From NCBI GenBank assembly GCA_018645475.1, contig JABGWU010000046.1, positions 1 through 53,524 of the forward strand: a stretch of DNA of 53,524 nucleotides, read 5' to 3'. The translations under genes were made by a program, and so were the position numbers. The stretch comes from Opitutia bacterium. GTDB lineage: Bacteria; Verrucomicrobiota; Verrucomicrobiia; Opitutales; Seribacteraceae. The notes below the pieces were generated by a model. That model worked only from the letters and a program-made list of their open reading frames with translations. It was not told the origin of the DNA and did no database searches. Within the stretch, counting starts at the first letter, position 1. The number at the start of each line of letters is the position of its first letter. Below are positions 48,083-53,524 of the stretch, in pieces.

Positions 48083-50140
48083 TTAATTAAAGGGGTTTTT
48101 TGGTTTAAAATAAGTAAGCTTACCATCATCGGATGTGCCTACATTGCCATCGGGTCCAGGATTTTTACGAAGTATCACCAATCCCTCAGTTGCCTCTAAA
48201 ATATCTCCATCTTGTATAACATTATTTGGATTAGCTGCACCAACCTTTCTCCAACCTCCTCCAGATATAATAACTTGTGGTGCATATTGATATCCGGCAC
48301 CTTTATTATTTTCATTATCAAATTTTGTACTCTCATCATTATCATTATCAAAACTAAAACCAGTTACTGCTCCGCTAGAAACCGTTGCGGTTGCAACTGC
48401 CATGGTGGTACTGCCTCCTCCTACAAAATAAGCTTTTGCATTACCATTGTATCCAGTTCCGCCCTGCCCCGTAGACCAAGTTCTTGGACCAGTGCTTAGA
48501 AAATTCACATCTCTTCTTTTTCTCACAACAACTGTAGAGGAAGATGGTCTCGACATGATTTCGTAAGTTCCAATTAGCCCTGAAAATATTTTTATTCCGC
48601 TTCCATTAGTGACTTCAGTTCCGTTAACATCTAGTTCCTTATCACCGTTATCACTAAGCTTGTGTCCAAAAACCCCACCAAAAGTTATGTTAAATCCCAC
48701 TTGTGGTGCCGTCCCGTTTAGCGTTACTAAAGTGTGGTTGCTATCATTATGATCTACAGATAATCCACCCGTTGAAGTACAACTCTGTAGATTAGAAATA
48801 GTGCCACTGGCTAAAGACACATCAGTACTTTGCATGCCATTACCAGTATCGGTACCAGCTCTTGCAGTTGCAGTTGCAGTTTTAGTGATGCTATCATTAA
48901 CTCCATTTTTGTAATAAAACTGCTTCCATTCTACACCAACGAGAAAATAAAGTCGATCCGCGTCCGTATCAGCATCACCCGAACCTGGACGAAATTCCAC
49001 AGAACTTGTTCCAAATGCTTTAGATGGAATCAGTTCACCGAGTAACATATCTGTACCGTACGGATTGTTCATAACAGCGGCTCCTCCTAATTCAGGAAGT
49101 TTCATTTCTTGATCTGACAAAGACACTCCACCATCAAAATCAAGGGTAAGGTTCCCACTTGTTCTTTTAGCAATGATAAAAGCTTCATCGGGAAATAAAA
49201 TAATATCATTCACCATTCCCCAACCAGAGTATATTGGGGAATACCAACCCGCGTCATTCCCTCCACCAGCAGGCATGAAACAAAAAGAATAATAATTACC
49301 ATTAATGTATAAATAGACATAATCTGCACCCGTACCGCTGCCATTGGAACTTGAAGGATTTAGGTCTAACTCAGATGCAGTAGTTCCGAATACAGAGCCA
49401 AGAGTTGGGGCTGGAACAATTTCAATGGAATAGTCGGTCTGTAAAACACTTGATAAAGATTCCCCAGCTTCAAGTTTCGTAATGTCTAAAGTTAGGCGTG
49501 TTTCATTGTTATCTGTTATACGAAAAACTCGACCTTCGTTATCGTCACCAGTCTCCGTTAATTTTACAAGATGCGCACCCCCCACTACAGTAACAGTAGG
49601 TGCATCTGAGTAACCTGAACCTGAAGTTGTAACTGTGCTCCCGTTCGAGTCTTTTAGAACTACAGAAGCGATTCCACCAGAACCATTTAATGTGCAAACT
49701 GCGAAGGCTTGGTCATCACCATCTGTAGGGTAATCGATAATAATTTCTGGAGCAGTAGTAAAACCAGATCCTGCAAAAGTAATTACAATGTCACCAACTC
49801 CTGAACCTGTAAGGCTAGATGTAAGGATGGGGGATCGGGATAATTCATCAAAGACTCCAGAAATGAAAGGATTAAGTGTTACTTCACTTGAATCGGAAGA
49901 AGTCTCAAAACTTATTGTGCTTGTCGTTACGCTTGCGACTTGACCCGAAAAAACTGATTCTCCAGATAATCCAGCACTGACAACTGCGTATGTAGGGTTT
50001 GACTCCGATGCCGATGACATCGTTTTGGAAATTGATCCTGAAACCCCTGCAACATTTGGTGCCGCATTTGCGAACTTTAACGACAAAAGAAGATAGGCAA
50101 AAAGGCAGAGTAAATGGCGGGCGTTATTCATGATATTCAA
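48083..50140 (-). CDS. secreted hypothetical protein, TIGR02597-like (Verrucomicrobia-type) with 'GSGYxxAPxVxxxGG' motifs
   Basis: Signal 'HLLCLFAYLLLSLKFANA'; 'AGVSGSISKTMSS...ESVFSGQVASVTTSTISFE', 'GRVFRITDNNETRLTLDITKLEAGESL'; repeated 'GSGFTTAPEIIIDYP', 'GSGYSDAPTVTVVGG', 'GAGYQYAPQVIISGGG'. Family name is from memory, unsearched. Confidence 0.6.
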   Translation of the reverse strand: MNIMNNARHLLCLFAYLLLSLKFANAAPNVAGVSGSISKTMSSASESNPTYAVVSAGLSGESVFSGQVASVTTSTISFETSSDSSEVTLNPFISGVFDELSRSPILTSSLTGSGVGDIVITFAGSGFTTAPEIIIDYPTDGDDQAFAVCTLNGSGGIASVVLKDSNGSTVTTSGSGYSDAPTVTVVGGAHLVKLTETGDDNEGRVFRITDNNETRLTLDITKLEAGESLSSVLQTDYSIEIVPAPTLGSVFGTTASELDLNPSSSNGSGTGADYVYLYINGNYYSFCFMPAGGGNDAGWYSPIYSGWGMVNDIILFPDEAFIIAKRTSGNLTLDFDGGVSLSDQEMKLPELGGAAVMNNPYGTDMLLGELIPSKAFGTSSVEFRPGSGDADTDADRLYFLVGVEWKQFYYKNGVNDSITKTATATARAGTDTGNGMQSTDVSLASGTISNLQSCTSTGGLSVDHNDSNHTLVTLNGTAPQVGFNITFGGVFGHKLSDNGDKELDVNGTEVTNGSGIKIFSGLIGTYEIMSRPSSSTVVVRKRRDVNFLSTGPRTWSTGQGGTGYNGNAKAYFVGGGSTTMAVATATVSSGAVTGFSFDNDNDESTKFDNENNKGAGYQYAPQVIISGGGWRKVGAANPNNVIQDGDILEATEGLVILRKNPGPDGNVGTSDDGKLTYFKPKNPFN

Positions 50141-50296
50141 TGATAGTAATTAAGGGCTTATATGTAGTTAGCGAAAACTAAGATTATCTTACAAGTAACT
50201 GGAAAGTTTTTTCAAAATAAAACTCAGCCTGCAAAGCTTTTTTTCTTAAAATTGTCAATTTTTAACAGATTTTGTGCACAAATTTGACATTTTTGC

Positions 50297-51439
50297 TCAA
50301 ATCGAAGACTCAAATTCATAAAACAAATAAGAACCAATAATAATACATAGCAAATTGGGAAACCAAGTGAAAATAGGTTGAGAATAAAGAACAGAGACTT
50401 CCTCTAAAAATATCAAAGTTGTATAATATAAAACTGACAGAATTATCCCCAAAGATAGATTCGTAATACTTTCTTTTCGACCGCTTTTGATAGATATTGG
50501 TACCAGCAAAAGCGATAGAAAAAAAGATGAAGTGCCCAAAGCAAAACCCTTATAAATTAAAACTTTTGCTTCATCACTCTCAGTACTTTTAGAGTTAGCT
50601 AATTTCATAAGAAGTTCTAATCCAACTCGATTTATGTTTAATTCATCATTTCTATTGTTAATTTCAAAAATTAAAGGCTCATCCCATTGCTCGAAGGAAA
50701 TAAATGCATTTTGAGTTTGATTTTGTTCTGAAGATTGTAGATCAACATTTTTTAAATCCAAAAGAAGTTTAGTATTATCATCGCTCTTCGAGACATGAGC
50801 ACTCCTGCTATTAATGATTCGGACCATTTTATGATTTTCGTCAAAGAGTAGAATCCTCAAGTTATACCAATTATTTTGATCGGTTGATCCAACAGACAAT
50901 GAAACCTTGCTAATTGATTGCCCTGATAAAGCGTTAAGATTTCTGTTGGTCAGAATCGTATTATCTTTTACTAGGTCAAATTCAACCTCCCCCTCTTTCT
51001 CTAAATGCGAATTTATATTGGCCCATAAAATAGTAGATTTTTGATAATCAAATTGAGCTCTACTCGTTGGTCCCCAATCCAAAATTGTAAAAACAGAGAA
51101 TATCGAGACCAACAAAGAAAGAAAAAGGGGGGGGAGTCCCCACGAAAAGATCCCTTTGCCCAAGGAACGCAATGCTAATATTTGATTACTCGATGCCCAC
51201 TTTCCATAGCAAAAAAGAAGGGCAAGAATGAAGCCAAAAGGAAGTGCAAAAGATAGTGCGTAAGGTACTAGAAGGGAAGAAAGTTGTATAAAAGTGTAGG
51301 GAGAAACTGCCATCGCCTGCAACAGATATTCATCGTGCTTGACTAAATTCCCGTATAATAAGATGCCAAGTAAAATTGTAGTGCTAATAAAGGTTGTTAC
51401 ACAAAGTTGACAAAAATAATGGCGATTTATTATTCCCAT
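50297..51439 (-). CDS. LptF/LptG family LPS export permease
   Basis: 'INRHYFCQLCVTTFISTTILLGILLYGNLVKH', 'LLVPYALSFALPFGFILALLFCYGKWASSNQILALRSLGKGI', and a C-terminal TM block. Confidence 0.87.
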   Translation of the reverse strand: MGIINRHYFCQLCVTTFISTTILLGILLYGNLVKHDEYLLQAMAVSPYTFIQLSSLLVPYALSFALPFGFILALLFCYGKWASSNQILALRSLGKGIFSWGLPPLFLSLLVSIFSVFTILDWGPTSRAQFDYQKSTILWANINSHLEKEGEVEFDLVKDNTILTNRNLNALSGQSISKVSLSVGSTDQNNWYNLRILLFDENHKMVRIINSRSAHVSKSDDNTKLLLDLKNVDLQSSEQNQTQNAFISFEQWDEPLIFEINNRNDELNINRVGLELLMKLANSKSTESDEAKVLIYKGFALGTSSFFLSLLLVPISIKSGRKESITNLSLGIILSVLYYTTLIFLEEVSVLYSQPIFTWFPNLLCIIIGSYLFYEFESSI

Positions 51440-51456
51440 AATCTTTAAAGTTTCAT

Positions 51457-52200
51457 CTATGAGAAGTGAATTTTTTGAAGATCCGCAGGAACATCAACCC
51501 CAACTGAAACCTTATTGGTTTTTTTTACCACTATACGATATCCAAGTTGTAAGGCTCTTAACTGCTCCAATTTCTCGATTTTTTCTAATTCGCTCGGTTG
51601 GCTAGATATAAAATCTTCAAGAAATTCTTTTTTATAGCCATATAATCCCATATGCTTAAGGCCAAAACTCGCTGCATGCTCTGACCTTGAAAAGCTTTGA
51701 TCACGAGAATATGGAATAGGAGTTCGTGAGAAATATAATGCATGATCGCTATTATCCAGTACCACTTTTACTTGATTAGGGTCTAAAAAATCCTCCTTCG
51801 TCAAAAAAGGCGAAGCTAGAGTCGATATGGACACATCATCACTAGATAAAGCATTAGAAAGCAGAAGGATATGCTCTCTTTCTACCATAGGTTCATCCGC
51901 TTGAACATTAATGACAAGTTTCTTTTTTAATATTTGATTCACTTCAGCAATACGATCAGTTCCGGATTGTAAAGCAGGGTTAGTTAAAAAAACCTTGTAA
52001 CCAGAATTTTCCAAAACATTTTTAAGTTCATCTCCATCTACACCAAAATAAAGATCAAACTCAGGAACCTGACTACGAATACGGTCAGCAGTTCTTAAAA
52101 TCAGTGGTTTACCATCTGCGTCTGCTAATAACTTTTTAGGAAAACGGACAGAGGCGAGGCGAGCGGGTACAATTATTGTTGGAGATAATTTGGAATCCAT
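51457..52200 (-). CDS. kdsB: 3-deoxy-manno-octulosonate cytidylyltransferase
   Basis: 'IIVPARLASVRFPKKLLADADGKPLILRTADR', 'NVQADEPMVE', 'HMGLYGYKKEFLEDF'. ATG at 52200 (MDSKLSPTIIVPARL) preferred over the ORF-track start at 52344, which would overlap trpB. Confidence 0.93.
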   Translation of the reverse strand: MDSKLSPTIIVPARLASVRFPKKLLADADGKPLILRTADRIRSQVPEFDLYFGVDGDELKNVLENSGYKVFLTNPALQSGTDRIAEVNQILKKKLVINVQADEPMVEREHILLLSNALSSDDVSISTLASPFLTKEDFLDPNQVKVVLDNSDHALYFSRTPIPYSRDQSFSRSEHAASFGLKHMGLYGYKKEFLEDFISSQPSELEKIEKLEQLRALQLGYRIVVKKTNKVSVGVDVPADLQKIHFS

Positions 52201-52276
52201 AAATAGATTTGATATGGAATAACTTCTTGGGTTGGCGCAAGCAAATCCTAACATTAGTATAGTGGATCTTTTAATT

Positions 52277-53524
52277 ATGATAAAATCTGCAGACCAAACT
52301 AATTCACATTCAAATACTATCGATCGTTTTTCTCTACCCGACATTAAAGGGCGATTTGGACCCTATGGAGGTTCTTATGTTCCCGAAACTCTTTCACATC
52401 CTTTACGTGAATTGAATGACGCTTACCTTGCCGCACAAAAAGACCCCGAGTTCCAGCAAGAACTTGACTTCCTGCTACGAAGTTTTGCTGGACGGCCAAC
52501 TGAACTTTATTTTGCTGAAAGACTTTCAAAAGAAATTGGAGGAGCAAAAATTTATCTCAAAAGAGAGGATTTACTACACACTGGAGCACACAAAATTAAT
52601 AATGCACTCGGACAAGCACTCTTAGCTAAAAGAATGGGTAAAACGAGAGTAATAGCTGAAACGGGAGCCGGACAGCATGGTATAGCCACGGCCTCAGTGT
52701 GTGCTCACTTTGGATTGGAGTGTGTGATATATATGGGAGCTGAAGACATGAGAAGACAAGCTCTCAATGTATTTCGCATGAGACTAAGTGGAGCTGAAGT
52801 AAGAGGGGTTGAAGCGGGGAGTAAAACCCTAAAGGAAGCAATTAATGAAGCCATGCGCGATTGGGTGACAAACATAGAAAACACTCATTACATTTTAGGA
52901 TCCGCATTAGGTGCTCATCCCTACCCCGGCATGGTTAGAGATTTTCATCGTATTATAGGTGAAGAAACCAAAAAACAGTTTGTACAAAAAGAAGGGAAAT
53001 TACCGGATGAAATGATTGCGTGTGTTGGTGGTGGTAGCAATGCAATAGGTTTTTTCTTTGACTTTCTTGAAGAAGAAAATGTTCGATTAATCGGAGTCGA
53101 AGCAGGTGGAAGATCTCTTAAAGAAGGTGAACATGCGGCAAGATTTGAAGGAGGAAAACTAGGAATTCTTCAAGGGTGCAAAACATGGATACTACAAAAC
53201 CATGATGGTCAAATAAATCAAACCCACTCCGTCTCAGCAGGGCTTGATTATGCCGCAATCGGACCAGAGCACGCTTTTTACAGAGATCACAACCGAATAG
53301 AATACGCTCATGCTAATGACAACGACGCATTAGAAGCATTCCAACTGCTGTCATCCAAAGAAGGCATTCTTCCAGCACTGGAAACTGCACATGGACTCGC
53401 GTATGCATTTAAAAGGGCACGCGAACTAACGACTGATAAAGTAATCTGTGTTAATTTAAGTGGTCGTGGAGACAAAGACGCAATGGAAGTCGCTCGATTA
53501 TTACAAAAAGATACTGCTTTTACC
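52277..53524 (+). CDS. trpB: tryptophan synthase beta subunit (3' end beyond window; absent from the ORF track because no stop is reached)
   Basis: Translation from ATG 52277: '[39 protein letters not shown]...[30 protein letters not shown]...GSNAIGFFF...[16 protein letters not shown]'. Confidence 0.95.
   Translation, partial: MIKSADQTNSHSNTIDRFSLPDIKGRFGPYGGSYVPETLSHPLRELNDAYLAAQKDPEFQQELDFLLRSFAGRPTELYFAERLSKEIGGAKIYLKREDLLHTGAHKINNALGQALLAKRMGKTRVIAETGAGQHGIATASVCAHFGLECVIYMGAEDMRRQALNVFRMRLSGAEVRGVEAGSKTLKEAINEAMRDWVTNIENTHYILGSALGAHPYPGMVRDFHRIIGEETKKQFVQKEGKLPDEMIACVGGGSNAIGFFFDFLEEENVRLIGVEAGGRSLKEGEHAARFEGGKLGILQGCKTWILQNHDGQINQTHSVSAGLDYAAIGPEHAFYRDHNRIEYAHANDNDALEAFQLLSSKEGILPALETAHGLAYAFKRARELTTDKVICVNLSGRGDKDAMEVARLLQKDTAFT

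Noticed and set aside
52201-52344. 48-residue N-terminal extension of kdsB in the ORF track
   Set aside because: It would overlap trpB antisense, and the conserved KdsB start is MDSKLSPTIIVPARL at 52200; the extension has no family-like sequence.
1-53524. Prophage, transposon, defence island or tRNA-associated island
   Set aside because: No integrase, transposase, phage structural, restriction or toxin-antitoxin gene and no tRNA could be recognised in the window.

Overview
The window appears to be chromosomal DNA from a Gram-negative-type bacterium of the PVC/Verrucomicrobia (Opitutae-like) kind. This is inferred from PEP-CTERM and autotransporter-repeat proteins, a chlamydia-like extended GreA, McsAB-ClpC alongside LPS genes (kdsB, an LptF/LptG permease), and protein-level resemblance. 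Most of it is dense housekeeping coding: RND efflux, ArsR-methyltransferase, GreA, coaD, pgsA/pgpA, HPr/ptsI, the MEP genes ispE/ispD/ispF with pyrF, ndk, clpC-mcsB-mcsA, ilvE, acs, queA, ruvC, recF, cysteine desulfurase, ybeY-PgpH-phoH, glgA, a SNF2 helicase, kdsB and trpB. I saw no tRNA, rRNA, CRISPR array or transposase. The accessory part is a surface-protein locus at about 39.5-50.1 kb. It holds a PEP-CTERM autotransporter-repeat protein, divergent from a 1793-aa InlB/'bacterial repeat' protein. The two appear to share an N-terminal module. The giant protein has a degenerate cupredoxin-like domain inserted inside one repeat, and it ends in a Trp-rich module that also ends an unlinked secreted protein at 23.2 kb. 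Other points of note are a canonical A_AAA_AAA slippery heptamer directly before the ispD stop that could yield an IspD-IspF fusion, a CCTAGG palindrome giving both stop codons of convergent ispF/ndk, a C8 tract inside the LptF/G gene, and a SNF2 protein with an apparently zinc-ligand-less SWIM-like N-terminus. All assignments come from reading the translated sequence; no database search was run.
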